Assembly (NCBI GenBank): GCA_034440615.1
Contig: JAOTOM010004141.1
Span: forward strand, 26,001-90,000
Direction of reading: 5' to 3'
Source of the DNA: Ashinkailepas kermadecensis
Lineage: Eukaryota > Arthropoda > Thecostraca > Neolepadidae
DNA: 64,000 nucleotides
Of this stretch, positions 1 through 9,749 are shown piece after piece; position 1 is the first letter of the stretch, and the number at the start of each line of letters is the position of its first letter. Position numbers and translations under genes: made by a program. The notes below the pieces were generated by a model. It was not told the DNA's origin, did no database searches, and saw only the letters and a program-made list of their open reading frames with translations.

Positions 1-195
1 ACACTGGTTGTGTTATGCTTTGGATGATCTGAGATGACGCAGTAGCTCTGGTGCCGCTGCTGTCCGTCCTCTCTCCAGTAGGCCACGAACGGTTGCACAG
101 TACACTGTGGAGCGTCCCAATGGTGGCTTGCACTTCGTCTTGAATGACGAACGTGTAGTTATCGCTGAAGTCCCCGACGACGACAGCCTCGACGA
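1..195 (-). pseudogene. Frameshifted fragment of a transposon-like protein family
   Basis: On the minus strand one frame reads DNYTFVIQDEVQ. After a frameshift near position 95 another frame continues with QPFVAYWRED and then SYCVISDHPKHN to the window edge. These blocks, in this order, resemble a widespread uncharacterised animal protein family (motif type ENYxFxxQDExQ, then HPFVxYY, then xISDHxxHxT) that I suspect is DDE-transposon derived. The segment normally lying between DEVQ and AT appears shortened. The frameshift and the truncation at the window edge make it a relic. The family assignment is from memory of the motif pattern and the function is not established. Confidence 0.5.
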
Positions 196-617
196 CAACA
201 ACACGTGGTCAGATTCACGGAAATCTGGCGAGAACTGACCGATAACGAGAGGCGCCAGGGGGACTGATAGCGCACCCCACTGCTAAGGCACCAACCCCTA
301 TGAACCACGGGCCTTTGAACCAGGAATTTGCTAGAACAGCTATAATACACACCTGCGCCACTACAACTTGTGGTAATCCATTCAAGCCAGCACAACCTAA
401 GACCAGCCATAGACAGCACGGATCCTCGCGCCCTTCAGCCCGGCCGGAGCTGGGGTGACGCAGGACGCGGGAAGGGATTGTGGAGGGGGATGGGGGAAGG
501 TGAGGGTGGGGGAGGGGTCTTGAAATGGTCAAAATAGTTTTTCATAAGTAATGGAATTTGGAGCATTTAAATTTGACATGTCATATGTTTGTACTACTTA
601 CGATATTTGCGGCCGCA
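196..617. other. Spacer, nothing recognised
   Basis: About 420 bases between the protein relic and the LTR element. Overlapping minus-strand frames of 86 and 105 codons are open here, but they match nothing I know and have no clear splice signals. A GC-rich stretch ending near 520 is G-rich on the plus strand. Confidence 0.4.
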
Positions 618-622
618 GGGCG

Positions 623-832
623 TGTTAACTGAAGTTTAGTTGGTCAAGTCCGACAGTTTCTCGAAACGAACAGTGACAGCACTCGCAGGTGCAGCCTGCG
701 GAGAGCTCAGGTCGCGGCCGACTGACTCTCTCCCTCCTCGCGCCGCGGGTTACATATCCGCCATGCCATGAGTCAGAAGCAACACCATCCACAAGTGAAT
801 CACGCCATGACCCGACGCGACATCACATTACA
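623..832 (-). repeat. 3' LTR of the gypsy-type element
   Basis: A 210-bp terminal repeat starting TGTTAAC and ending ATTACA on the plus strand. It matches the other LTR base for base except that it has one copy, not two, of a 27-bp segment near its GCCATGAGTCAG motif. Confidence 0.93.
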
Positions 833-1008
833 CCCTCACCTGGTTCTCAAGAACCACACACATACGTACATTCACTCGACCCACGAACTAGGCACACTTT
901 GTCCGTAAATCTCGTCTGGTCGCCGACGCACGCGCTGGCTCCGCCGCAGAGGCGTCGCCCCGACCTCCTGCCCCGCCGCGTCAGAGTCGTCATCGCTCGC
1001 TTCCACGG

Positions 1009-3585
1009 TCACGTCCGGCGGCGGCGCGTCATCCGCCACGTCCGACCGGTCACCCCCGGGCCACCACTGTCCGCGGGCAGCGGGCCCGCGGTTGGACCCT
1101 CAGGCAGCTGGTCGGCGGACATGTAGACGGAATCATCCTCCTCGCTGCCGTCGCTGTCATCAGCGCTAACGATCGACGGCGCGCCGCCGTGCCGCGGCCG
1201 CACATTGCGTACGTGCCATGGCGTACCGTCCACCTCGATGACCTGAGGTGACATGACGCGGGTCACGATGCCCTGATTAGACAGTACGGTGCAGCGCGTC
1301 CCCCGGCGACGCGTCCAAACGAGATCACCAAGGTGAAACTCGGGCACATCCCGCGTCTCGTCCGGCGCCGGCGACGGTCGCTGAGCGCCGGAGGGCGCAC
1401 GGGGCTGCGGAGGTCGCACACAGTCACGCACCGCGTACCGGTAAATACCGGCAGCCGGCGATGTCGCGGCCGAGTCGCCGGACCGCGGAGTGACGTTGTA
1501 CAAGTGTACAGCCTCCGCGATGGCACACCTGCAGCGCGCGGCGATCACCTTGATGGTACGGTGACTGCGCTCCACAATCCCGTTGCCGCCCGGCTCATGG
1601 ACGGCCCGGAAGCGAAGGACCACATCCCACTTTGACACAAACGCCGCCATCCGACGTCCGCGGAATATGGTATCATTGTCGGCCAGAATTTCTTCCGGCG
1701 CGCCGCGCTCGCAGAAAATCGTCTCCAGGTGTCTGATGACCTCGGCCGCGTCTGGGCGACCCAGATGTCGCCACAGGCTGTAGCGAGACGGGCCGCAGTC
1801 TATTAAAGTCAGATATGATCCACCCTGATAGTGAGTCACATCCATTGCGAGCCGCTTCCACGGATCCGGAACACTCAGCGAGCCGTGCTGCCATCGCGCC
1901 GGCGCGGGGTCAATGGATCGGCACACGTCACACCGATTCACGGCCGTCCGGACGTCGGCTCGTGCCACGTCACGGGACACGTCACGTCTCACGAAGTACA
2001 GTGTCCGGCGGATACCCGGATGGCCCGCCCTCTCGTGCACGGTCTGGATACGTGCCTGCATGTCAATGTCCGCGTCGTCATCGCCGGAGTCCTGCATTGC
2101 GACGGCTGCCGCGGCCGCGCCGGCGTGCCCGTCCTCACCGCGAGCGGTACTTCCAGCCGACGTCGCCGCCTCGGCCGGCGGCTCGTGCTCGCGCAGCCAG
2201 TCTCTCGGAACGCGGGTCAGCACGTCCGCCTTGTTCTCCTCCGACCGGACGAGCGTGACAGACAGCTCCAGCTGTAGCTCTTCCACCAGCTGGCGGATGA
2301 TGTCGACACGTCGCCGGATCAACATCTCACCGTGCGCCTTTGTGCGGAGGCGCGCGCGGCCAGTCAGTGCATCGCTGATCCACCGATGGACCGTGGCGGA
2401 GTCCGTACGGAGGTCGATGTCGCAAATTCCCCAGGCGATGGCGAGGTTGACGCCGCGCACTGCCGCATCGAGCTCAGCCATGTTAATGTGAGCCGATGCC
2501 GCAGTCTCCGGCCGCAGCCAGCAGGCGTCCTCAACCACACCGTCGTCTGGGCTCTCGATGACCACCCCCGCGGCGATCGCACTGGCGTCCGTCCACACGG
2601 TGACCTTCTCGCCGGTCAGCCGCCACGGCCCGTGCGCCGGGTCGTGCGCTTCCAGCCGGTCTCTGACCTGTGAAATCTGGGACAGGAGGGCGGCGTCTGT
2701 GGCGACATCATCCCAGCCGCGCGTCACGGCGTTTGCCCGGCGCTTCAGCCAGGCAGCCGCCGGGCGGAGCCAGCCGCTGACGGGCAGATGCGCCACCAGC
2801 CGACCGCACCAGGCGAACACGGAGCGACGCGTGACCCGCTCCGGCGGCGACGCGATGACGTTGCCGCGTGTCCAGTGCAGCTCACCGTCCACCAGTTGCA
2901 CGTGCAGGCCGAGCAGGCGCGCGCCGTCCGCCGCGCGCTCCGGCGGCTTGCAGGCCAGGCCGAAGCGGGCGAAGTGCTGCGTCACGCGGTCAGCACTGAC
3001 AACATCTTCGTCGACCAGCAGGTCGTCTGCGTACGGGAGCACGCCGCGCTGCATGTCGGCGTCCTCCGCCAGCACTGCCCGCACGACGGCCTTCATGATC
3101 AGCGGGGCGACGTTGAGTCCGAATCCCAGTCGGGTCAGACAGTACCGCCGCCCCCTCACCATCACCGTCTGGTACGGCCACAGCCGGCGCTCAAGCCGCA
3201 ACTGGAGATAAGCTCTTCGCAGGTCCACCACTGCGATTCGCGTGCCGTGCCGCCGCCACTTCCTCAGTTGATCCGCGCAGACGTCAGCGTCCGCTGTGTG
3301 GGCCGTCACAAACCCGTTCAGTTCTCGGTAGTCCAGCACGGGTCTCACTTTGTCCTTGTTGACCTGCCGCACCGCCATCAGGGGGACCAACCCGCGCGGC
3401 GGCCCGTCCACCTCACTGTCGTACGGCTTCAGCCAGCCGTTGCTGATCCATGTGTCGATTTCCGCGTCGTACGCCCACCGAGCGCTCTGAGGGACGGCAT
3501 ATTCAGCCACTTTGTTGCTCAGACACTCCGGGACCGGCGCCGTCCGCCCACTTCCAGGCCACTGTCCAGGCCCGCTGCTCAACAT
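1009..3585 (-). CDS. pol: Pol polyprotein: RT, RNase H, integrase
   Basis: An uninterrupted 858-codon frame. The reverse transcriptase shows RPVLDYRELN (residues 81-90), a catalytic Asp in VVDLRRAYLQL (D121) and the YADD box (185-188). RNase H follows with D333 in VWTDAS, E371 in NMAEL and D395 in LRTDSA. Integrase has an HHCC zinc site (H517, H522, C552, C555) and a DDE triad at D582 (AMDVTH), D636 (LADND) and E672 (GIVERSH). The C-terminal tail is acidic, then basic. The first Met is given as the start, but in the element it is probably expressed by frameshifting from the protease frame: relative to protease, pol lies in the +1 (equivalently -2) frame. No stop or frameshift breaks any domain, so it looks competent for cDNA synthesis and insertion. 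Confidence 0.93.
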   Translation of the reverse strand: MLSSGPGQWPGSGRTAPVPECLSNKVAEYAVPQSARWAYDAEIDTWISNGWLKPYDSEVDGPPRGLVPLMAVRQVNKDKVRPVLDYRELNGFVTAHTADADVCADQLRKWRRHGTRIAVVDLRRAYLQLRLERRLWPYQTVMVRGRRYCLTRLGFGLNVAPLIMKAVVRAVLAEDADMQRGVLPYADDLLVDEDVVSADRVTQHFARFGLACKPPERAADGARLLGLHVQLVDGELHWTRGNVIASPPERVTRRSVFAWCGRLVAHLPVSGWLRPAAAWLKRRANAVTRGWDDVATDAALLSQISQVRDRLEAHDPAHGPWRLTGEKVTVWTDASAIAAGVVIESPDDGVVEDACWLRPETAASAHINMAELDAAVRGVNLAIAWGICDIDLRTDSATVHRWISDALTGRARLRTKAHGEMLIRRRVDIIRQLVEELQLELSVTLVRSEENKADVLTRVPRDWLREHEPPAEAATSAGSTARGEDGHAGAAAAAVAMQDSGDDDADIDMQARIQTVHERAGHPGIRRTLYFVRRDVSRDVARADVRTAVNRCDVCRSIDPAPARWQHGSLSVPDPWKRLAMDVTHYQGGSYLTLIDCGPSRYSLWRHLGRPDAAEVIRHLETIFCERGAPEEILADNDTIFRGRRMAAFVSKWDVVLRFRAVHEPGGNGIVERSHRTIKVIAARCRCAIAEAVHLYNVTPRSGDSAATSPAAGIYRYAVRDCVRPPQPRAPSGAQRPSPAPDETRDVPEFHLGDLVWTRRRGTRCTVLSNQGIVTRVMSPQVIEVDGTPWHVRNVRPRHGGAPSIVSADDSDGSEEDDSVYMSADQLPEGPTAGPLPADSGGPGVTGRTWRMTRRRRT

Positions 3586-4078
3586 CGAATCGTGCCGTGA
3601 AATCGGTCGCGTCCACCGCCGGGCCCGGGGAGGTCACAGCCGCTGCCGCACAGAACTGAACATCTGTCGGCGTCCGCAGGCAGACTCCCCCCAGGGCCGC
3701 GATGCCGGTCATACCGAGCACGACATCGACCCCCAGCGGCCGCTCCGGCACCACCAACACATCGAGGCTCACCCGTCGGCCGTTGGTGCTGACCACCACG
3801 TTGCCGGTGCCGCAGCACCGAAGTTCGTCGCCACTGATCGTCAGCATCCTGACCGACTGCGACGACCACTGCCGACAGCAGTCGGTGTACACCAGTGTGT
3901 CTGTGCAGCCGGTGTCGACCAACACGCTGCAGGTCCGCCCGTCCACCTCCAACCAGGTGACGGGCAGCGCGCCTCTTATTGTCGGGGAGACAGCGCTTGC
4001 GCTGACGCGTTGCCTCCCGGCGAGTTTCCCGGCTCCTTCCGCGGACAGGCGGCCGCGAAGTGACCCAGCTCGCCGCAC
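3503..4078 (-). CDS. Retrotransposon aspartic protease frame
   Basis: A 191-codon frame between gag and pol that overlaps both. The active-site motif LVDTGCTD has DTG at residues 55-57, followed by the hydrophobic VVLGMTGIAALGG block typical of retroviral-type aspartic proteases, which act as dimers to cut Gag and Gag-Pol. It lies in the -1 frame relative to gag, and the overlap contains a canonical slippery heptamer (4024-4030), so the listed Met is probably not used and the product would be a Gag-Pro fusion. It ends inside the start of the pol frame. Confidence 0.85.
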   Translation of the reverse strand: MRRAGSLRGRLSAEGAGKLAGRQRVSASAVSPTIRGALPVTWLEVDGRTCSVLVDTGCTDTLVYTDCCRQWSSQSVRMLTISGDELRCCGTGNVVVSTNGRRVSLDVLVVPERPLGVDVVLGMTGIAALGGVCLRTPTDVQFCAAAAVTSPGPAVDATDFTARFDVEQRAWTVAWKWADGAGPGVSEQQSG

Positions 4079-4755
4079 GACCAGCAGCGCCGCGGCGGGC
4101 GTCTCACCGCCCGCGGCGCTGCGGGAGCGCGCAGAGAAGCCTCCTCGCGGGCCGCGACCGCCGTCACTGCGATGCGCTCATCGCTCAGGACGGCCCGCGC
4201 GCGCGCCAAGATGCTGGCGAGGTCCAAGGCCTCCGCGCGAGTGCCGGCCCGGATCGTCATGCGGACCGTGTCCGGCAAACCCGATATGAACGCGCAGGTT
4301 AGCGCGCTCTCTGGCACCCCGCCATACAGAGTGGCGAGCCGCCGCAGATCTGCCAGATATACGTCTGCGGATTCACCGGGCTGTAGGCGGCGACTTGCGT
4401 AGGCGTCGTAGGCCGCCAGCCGGTCCATAGCGAAAGCGTCGTAGAGTGCGTCACGCACAGCATCTGCCGAGTTCCGCGCCGTCTCCGACAGTTGCATCCA
4501 GACGGCGAACGCTCCTCCCGCGAGCCGCGCCGGCAGAACGCCCGTCAGGTCCACACCGCGGTGCTTGCACAGCACTTCAGCCCGTGTGAACCATTCCACC
4601 ACGTCTGCCGACCCGTCGTATTCCGGGATGAGACGAGCGTCGAACGCGCCGCCTCCGTCGCGCCTCGTCGTCTCACCGCCTGTCGTCGTGGGCGCCGCCG
4701 CACCTCCAGCCGAGACGGTCACCGCCTCGCCTCTTGTGGTCACTGTTTCAGGCAT
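3976..4755 (-). CDS. gag: Gag-like nucleocapsid protein
   Basis: A 259-codon frame beginning only 16 bases inside the 5' LTR. The first 40 residues are low-complexity (Ala, Thr, Gly). Residues 41-190 form a helical Gag core (IPEYDGSADVVEWF, then a YDAYASRRLQPGES segment typical of retrotransposon Gag). One CCHC zinc knuckle, CWSCGELGHFAAAC, lies at 224-237. It would form the particle and bind RNA. The stop codon follows a short tail in which the ribosome can slip into the protease frame. Confidence 0.88.
   Translation of the reverse strand: MPETVTTRGEAVTVSAGGAAAPTTTGGETTRRDGGGAFDARLIPEYDGSADVVEWFTRAEVLCKHRGVDLTGVLPARLAGGAFAVWMQLSETARNSADAVRDALYDAFAMDRLAAYDAYASRRLQPGESADVYLADLRRLATLYGGVPESALTCAFISGLPDTVRMTIRAGTRAEALDLASILARARAVLSDERIAVTAVAAREEASLRAPAAPRAVRRPPRRCWSCGELGHFAAACPRKEPGNSPGGNASAQALSPRQ
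4024..4030 (-). other. Gag-Pro -1 ribosomal frameshift heptamer
   Basis: On the minus strand the bases read G GGA AAC in the gag frame, the X XXY YYZ pattern of a -1 slippery site. Slipping back one base leads directly into the open protease frame (Gly-Lys-Leu-Ala), consistent with how these elements make Gag-Pro. A downstream pseudoknot was not tested. Confidence 0.75.
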
Positions 4756-4771
4756 CTTTGCCGAAATAGCT

Positions 4772-5008
4772 TGTTAACTGAAGTTTAGTTGGTCAAGTCC
4801 GACAGTTTCTCGAAACGAACAGTGACAGCACTCGCAGGTGCAGCCTGCGGAGAGCTCAGGTCGCGGCCGACTGACTCTCTCCCTCCTCGCGCCGCGGGTT
4901 ACATATCCGCCATGCCATGAGTCAGAAGCAACACAATCCAGCCATGAGTCAGAAGCAACACCATCCACAAGTGAATCACGCCATGACCCGACGCGACATC
5001 ACATTACA
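4772..5008 (-). repeat. 5' LTR of the gypsy-type element
   Basis: A 237-bp LTR, the upstream one for the minus-strand transcript. It carries two tandem copies of a 27-bp segment containing GCCATGAGTCAGAAGCAACA, which differ at one base. The 3' LTR has one copy. Everything else is identical. Confidence 0.93.
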
Positions 5009-5013
5009 GGGCG

Positions 5014-5584
5014 TCAAAAGAGCAAATTTGCACTGCACGGCAGAATGAAAAAAATGGGGAAAAATATTTATAAAAATACCTATCTCCAATTTTTTGCATG
5101 CAAGTTAGTAATACCACAGGTAATATTATCGGCCCAAAAACACATTTATTTTAACTGGCCACATATAAAAATAATGTGAACACATTTTTGACCAAAATTT
5201 TACGAAAAAAAATATCGAAATTTTCAACAATGAGCTACACCACAACAATTCTTGTGATTTTACGATTCTAACGATATATCATTTTACTAGGTTACTTTCA
5301 GTTTTATGGGAGTTATGGCGTCCCAAAAAACCTTGTATTCAAACTTTAAAAAAAAACTGCCCGAGGCTATAACTCAACACCCACTGCTCCGATAAACCTA
5401 AGACTTTCAGATTCGGAATCTGGGCACCTGATTACCCTGGGTACCAATTTTCAAGAGAATCCGAGATGGTCGGGTGTTAATCACCTGTTGAATCGTGCTG
5501 GAATGCCCCAGGCTCAGCAGCACGCGCGCGCAACACGTAGCGCCCGCCGCACCGTTGGCCCCGCCCGCCCCCGCGCCGCGGCAA
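5014..5584. other. AT-rich spacer, nothing recognised
   Basis: AT-rich DNA without open frames of note. It becomes GC-rich after about 5500. Confidence 0.4.
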
Positions 5585-5756
5585 ATCCTCCATTCATGGC
5601 ATGCTAAGCTCTCGGTCAAAGTTCTGCCGTTGAACTGGAATTCACGGATCGGATGGCCATGCCATGATCCACGCAACAAACTGCATAGCAATAGGATGCT
5701 GGTCCATAAAGCCACCCCATCAATAATTCGAACTGCAGTTCTAAAAAAGAAGTTCA
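5585..5756 (+). mobile_element. SINE family A, diverged body fragment
   Basis: From CTCTCGGTCAAAGTTCTGCC through ATGCTGGTCCATAAAGCCA this aligns to the SINE bodies at 24430-24622 and, inverted, 49150-49469. The tRNA-like head is missing here, so this is a 5'-truncated, older copy. Confidence 0.7.
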
Positions 5757-6503
5757 CTAGGTTCGGAACTATCCAGGTTCGGACCTTGTGACCTTGTGAC
5801 CTGACCTTAGGTAACGCTGGGACAATGCATATATTGATATACGATCAAGTCAGCCTTAGCCAAAGTGTGCAATGTTTGGAGCTCATTTCATGGATAGGCC
5901 AATTCAGGTCAAATATGGTCTGACCACACGAGATCAGGCCATCTCAGGACATTGGCTGGCCTGTCAATGTCATGTGGCACTAATTACGCGGTGCCGAAAC
6001 CGGGTTTAGATATGACTGCGAGGAACAGCAGCATTCTCAAAACATGGCATTGTTTAGAATAAACATGATAATTGTTGAAGTTCGTCGTATTTCACATACC
6101 TTAAATTAGAATGTTTGTAGCATGCTCGATCATTTTTTGCTTGAAAGCCCACCCCGAAGTTTTTTCCCACTCGAAATGGCAACTAACGCAGATGTTCACC
6201 TAGCCTCAAGTCAGGAACCTAAACCGCAATTAAAAATTTCGGGACGCCATAGTTGTTCCCCTCTAGTGAAAGTGAAATGTGAAACCCCTCTTGTCTGACG
6301 CCACCTGGTTGTCAAGTCAGGTTCCGCTCAAGTTGATGAGCGTTCTAGCAGTTGAAGGAAGACGCCCCCTGCTTGTGGCCTTACTCGTGACAACACTCAT
6401 CCAGCGGTATCGGTTGGGTGAGTTAAAACTTTGTGTTGCGTTTTCGCAAAATGGCGCCCACCTCTCACACTCTTATTTTGTACACGGTGTTTTTTTTTGC
6501 AGA
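5757..6503. other. Spacer with one good donor site
   Basis: No recognised gene. A strong donor (G then GTGAGT, at 6416-6421) lies about 80 bases upstream of the candidate exon that follows. The 45 or so codons before it (6279 onward) are open and hydrophobic (LLVALLVTTLIQRYRL), but splicing to the next exon would not keep that exon's long frame open, so the pairing is doubtful. Confidence 0.3.
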
Positions 6504-6818
6504 TGATGTGGAGCCTTCAAGGGGACCAGCATCTGGCCACGGGCCTACCGAGTAAGAACACACTTGGCGGGAGCGTGCCAAGGAGGCGGGTGATCGGGCT
6601 CCGGTGCTCCCGAGGCCAGCTGCCCTGCGGGCAGAACATGCTGCTCGAGGTCGTCCCGGCCGCCCGCGAGATGCCCGCCGGGCACCGCCGGCCGACCGCC
6701 CCGCTGCTTCCCATTGTACCTCTAGATGCCGGCGGAGTCTGGATGTACCCCTGTTGCGGCAGCAACGGCTACAGCTTGGACTTGCCGCCGGACGAGGTCG
6801 GCGAGGCGGTCGACTGAT
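6504..6818 (+). CDS. Candidate terminal exon, unknown protein
   Basis: A T-rich tract ending TTTTTTTTTGCAG gives a good acceptor, followed by about 104 open codons to a TGA. The segment is far more GC-rich than its surroundings and contains protein-like stretches such as GGVWMYPCCGSNGYSLDLP with four cysteines overall. GC-rich DNA opens other frames too (one minus-strand frame spans the same bases), so the coding sense is uncertain. No family recognised, and no poly(A) signal was seen close downstream. Confidence 0.3.
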
Positions 6819-6849
6819 CTGTTGCGAGTCCACCACGAAGAAGTGGTAA

Positions 6850-7045
6850 CCGGATCTGTGTCGGATCCGTGTCGAACTCATGTCGGATCCGTGTCGGACC
6901 CGTGGCGAACTCGTGTCGAACTTTTGTTGGACCTGTGCCTGATGAAGTGCCTGGTGCTGTGTCGGACCCGTGTCGAACTCATGTCGGATCCGTGTCGGGC
7001 CCGTGGCGAACTCGTGTCGAACTTGTGTCGGACCTGTGTCGAGTG
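6850..7045. repeat. Tandem repeat, ~110-bp unit of 13-15-bp subunits
   Basis: Two copies of a ~110-bp block, each built from variations of GTGTCGGACCCGTGTCGAAC. It directly follows the candidate terminal exon. Confidence 0.8.
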
Positions 7046-8470
7046 AAGTGTGACTGGGTCTGCACGCAGGAATGCTGCTGTTGCTCTGATGGAATGCAGT
7101 GTTGTGCAGTGGCCTTGTATAAACATCGATTTCCGGCGGGGCCCGGGTATGTACGTGCCGTCCATTGCAAGCTGTGATAGACAAGGGAGGGGGCACTGAA
7201 CGTCGCCGGCAGTCGATGGGGTTCGGCCAAGCCCAAGCAAATGCCGGACAAATACTGTCGCTCTCATCACATCAACTGACTGATCACGAGTGGCACGTCG
7301 GGGTATTCCGAAGTACCGTGATGCATGTCAGGAAATAACTATTTCTCCGTTATTTTCCTGACACATTTTGAAAGTCATCGGCGTTCCACGAAATGCACGA
7401 GCACGACAAGACATTTGACAGAATGCCTATTCGATACCGTTGCTGATCCCATCCGAGCCAATGGAGAGCCTGTGCCCCTGGAAAGAAACATGCAGTATAG
7501 AGCATAACGCCGAGTGAAGTTTTCAAATCCGCCCAAATCAGAATCCGTGCGAGCCCATCCAATTAACATCCATAGCCGTACCGGATACGGAGGCCCATCG
7601 TCAACCAATCAGCTTCCAAAATTCAAGATAACACAGCCTGATTGGCTACAGTAATGAGTAGCAACTAGACAATCAAAAATAATTTGACATCAATCCCCAT
7701 TTATTGGATGTTGCCACACTACTGGAACAGCAGACGGTTGCATAGGTCAGTATTGGGAGCTGGTGTTCGTGGTATGCGGTAGCAATGATGTATGTGCAGA
7801 GCATTCGTTGCCACCGTATCACTACGGGCCCTCATTGAATTGCATTGTATTGCAGTACAGCGGAAGGCACAGTCCACGTTTACAAGTGGCTGTTACTTGC
7901 CCTCGTCAGTTACAGTTTCAAAAAGGTGAAGAGCAGTCCCAATGATATTGAATGCACAATACAGCTTTAAGAAAATGCCAGGATGTCCATGCAAATGCGT
8001 CTCATTCAATAGCGGAGACGATCTGCACCCTCACACGCTTGTTAAAATCAGTGCACATGCGATGGAGCACGTGGCCGATAACATGATCGTTGTAAATAGT
8101 GAAATCATGCACAAGGAAGTATATATCAATTCAGTAAAAATACTGAGTGGCACAGGTGGGATCCATGTTGCTGTGTTCGAAAGGGTGGCTTGTGTTCACA
8201 TAAATAGTGATCTGTCTGTGGACGACTTCTCCAGCTAGCTTACATTGCTGGATTGGTGTTGTCCCGGTGAAACCAAAGACGTGATTGTGTTATCTAAAAT
8301 CGTCCATACCGTACTTTGGTTTGATGCTTCGGTATTACCAAGATCCTTGGGAGTGATGGGCGTTGCTGTTGCTGTTGGGTGTTGCTATTGCTGTTGGGTA
8401 TTTCTGTTTTTGTTTGTTTCTGTTTCTGTTGCTGTGGTGTAGTCTGTGACGGATTTGCTTTCCGGTTTGG
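7046..8470. other. Spacer, no recognised gene
   Basis: Mixed-composition DNA. A plus-strand frame of 98 codons at 7942-8238 has no recognisable domain and no supporting signals. A pyrimidine-rich CTGTTG/CTGTTT run lies at 8360-8440. Confidence 0.35.
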
Positions 8471-8479
8471 CGTTGAAGC

Positions 8480-9535
8480 TTCAGTGCATCAGTGCATCGA
8501 GTACTATCTGTGGACCAATTTTGAAGGAAATCTGAAGAGTCCCACCTCATGGACTCTGACCTTCGACCTTGAATATCTCAGATGTTTATGAACGCCCCTC
8601 TTAGCCTTTATGCTCATGATGATCAGTGCGTCGAGTACTATCCGTGTACCCATTTTGAAGAAAATCAGAGGAGTCCGATCTCGATGACCTTTGACCATTG
8701 ACCCCGAATATCTCCGTAGTGTTTTGTAATTCGGCTTCGTGGTTGAGTTCCTGATAATCAGGGTGCCAAACTCTACCAGTATGCTCGTTTCCACGATGTT
8801 CCACCGGTAAGAATAGAATATCAATCTAGCTTGACGTACATATTGATATTCGTTTCGTGCATATTATTGCTGCATATTGGCACGGGAAGAAGTCTTGACC
8901 GGAATAATCCAGCTGTTTATGAACGCCCCTCTTAGCTTTTATGCTCATGATGAGCAGTGCATCGAGTACTATCTGGGGCCCAATTGTGAAGGAAATTTGA
9001 AGAGTCCGACCTCATGGACTCTGACCTTTGACCTTGAATATCTCAGCTGCTTATGAACACCCGTCTTAGCTTTTATTCTCATGATCAGTGCATCGAGAAC
9101 TACCTGTGGACCAATTGTGAAGGGAGTCTGAAGAGTCCGACCTCATGGACTCTGACCTTTGACCTTGAATATCTCAGCTGTTTATGAACGCCCCTCTTAG
9201 CTTTTATGCTCACGATGATCAGTGCATCGCGTGGTATCTGTGGACCAATTTTGGAGGTAATCTGAAGAGGCCGACCTCATGGAGTCTGACCTTTGACCCT
9301 GAATAGCTCAGCTGTTTTTTTTTATGAACGCCCCTCTTAGCTTTTAGCTCATGATGATCAGTGCATCGAGTACTATCTGGGGACCAATTTTGAAAGAAAT
9401 CTGAAGAGTCCGACCACAATGACTAGGACATTTGACCTTGCATATCTGGGCTGTTTATGAACGCCCCTCTTAGCTTGTATGCTCACGATGATCAGTACAT
9501 CGAGCACTATCCGTGGACCAATTTTGAATGGAATC
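8480..9535. repeat. Satellite-like array, ~135-140-bp unit
   Basis: About seven diverged copies of a unit containing GATCAGTGCATCGAGTACTA, then ACCAATTTTGAAGGAAATCT, then CTGACCTTTGACCTTGAATA. Copies start near 8485, 8620, 8950, 9085, 9217, 9357 and 9490. An unrelated ~190-bp segment interrupts it around 8710-8900. Its upper end abuts the probable ZNF598 exon at 9538. Confidence 0.85.
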
Positions 9536-9537
9536 TG

Positions 9538-9715
9538 GAACGCCGCCGCCGCCGGGGCCCGCCGGCGCTGAAGGCCGGTGCGGCAGTTGGGGCGGCGGCG
9601 GTGACGGCCGGAGCCCGGCCGTCCAGCGTGGGGAAGTCGTCGTCGTTGATGGAGACCACGGCCGGCCGCGAGACGAGGCGTTGCGCACCGTCTTCCCGGC
9701 GGCCACCGTCACACG
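9538..9715 (-). CDS. ZNF598: Probable ZNF598-like exon with DFPTL motif
   Basis: A GC-rich minus-strand block preceded by GGCGCAG (acceptor at 9716-9717). One frame reads PAVVSINDDDFPTLDGRAPA. The (D/E)-F-P-x-L motif recurs in the disordered C-terminal part of ZNF598/Hel2 proteins and is also in the exon at 10421-10552, so I place it in the same gene. The incoming phase implied by this acceptor (one base carried in) does not match the two bases carried by the preceding exon, so another exon or another splice choice must exist. The downstream donor is not identifiable, and the low coordinate is only where the satellite array begins. Confidence 0.5.
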
Positions 9716-9749
9716 CTGCGCCAGGTTACCGCCCCTGTCGACACGGGGG

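Larger units (their letters stand above)
623..5008 (-). mobile_element. Complete Ty3/gypsy-type LTR retrotransposon
   Basis: A 4.39-kb element transcribed on the minus strand. It has terminal direct repeats (623-832 and 4772-5008) bounded by TG and CA and is flanked by a perfect 5-bp target duplication, GGGCG, at 618-622 and 5009-5013. Internally it encodes gag, an aspartic protease and a pol with reverse transcriptase, RNase H and integrase in that order, which is the Ty3/gypsy arrangement. No env frame is present: only about 175 bases separate pol from the 3' LTR. The LTRs are identical apart from one 27-bp tandem duplication and all catalytic motifs are intact, so insertion was recent and the copy may be active. 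The RT style (RPVLDYRELN, then YADD) resembles a gypsy lineage common in invertebrates that I cannot name with certainty. Confidence 0.95.

Noticed and set aside
689..4788. Many plus-strand frames opposite gag and pol
   Set aside because: Shadows of the GC-rich minus-strand coding regions, which carry all catalytic motifs.
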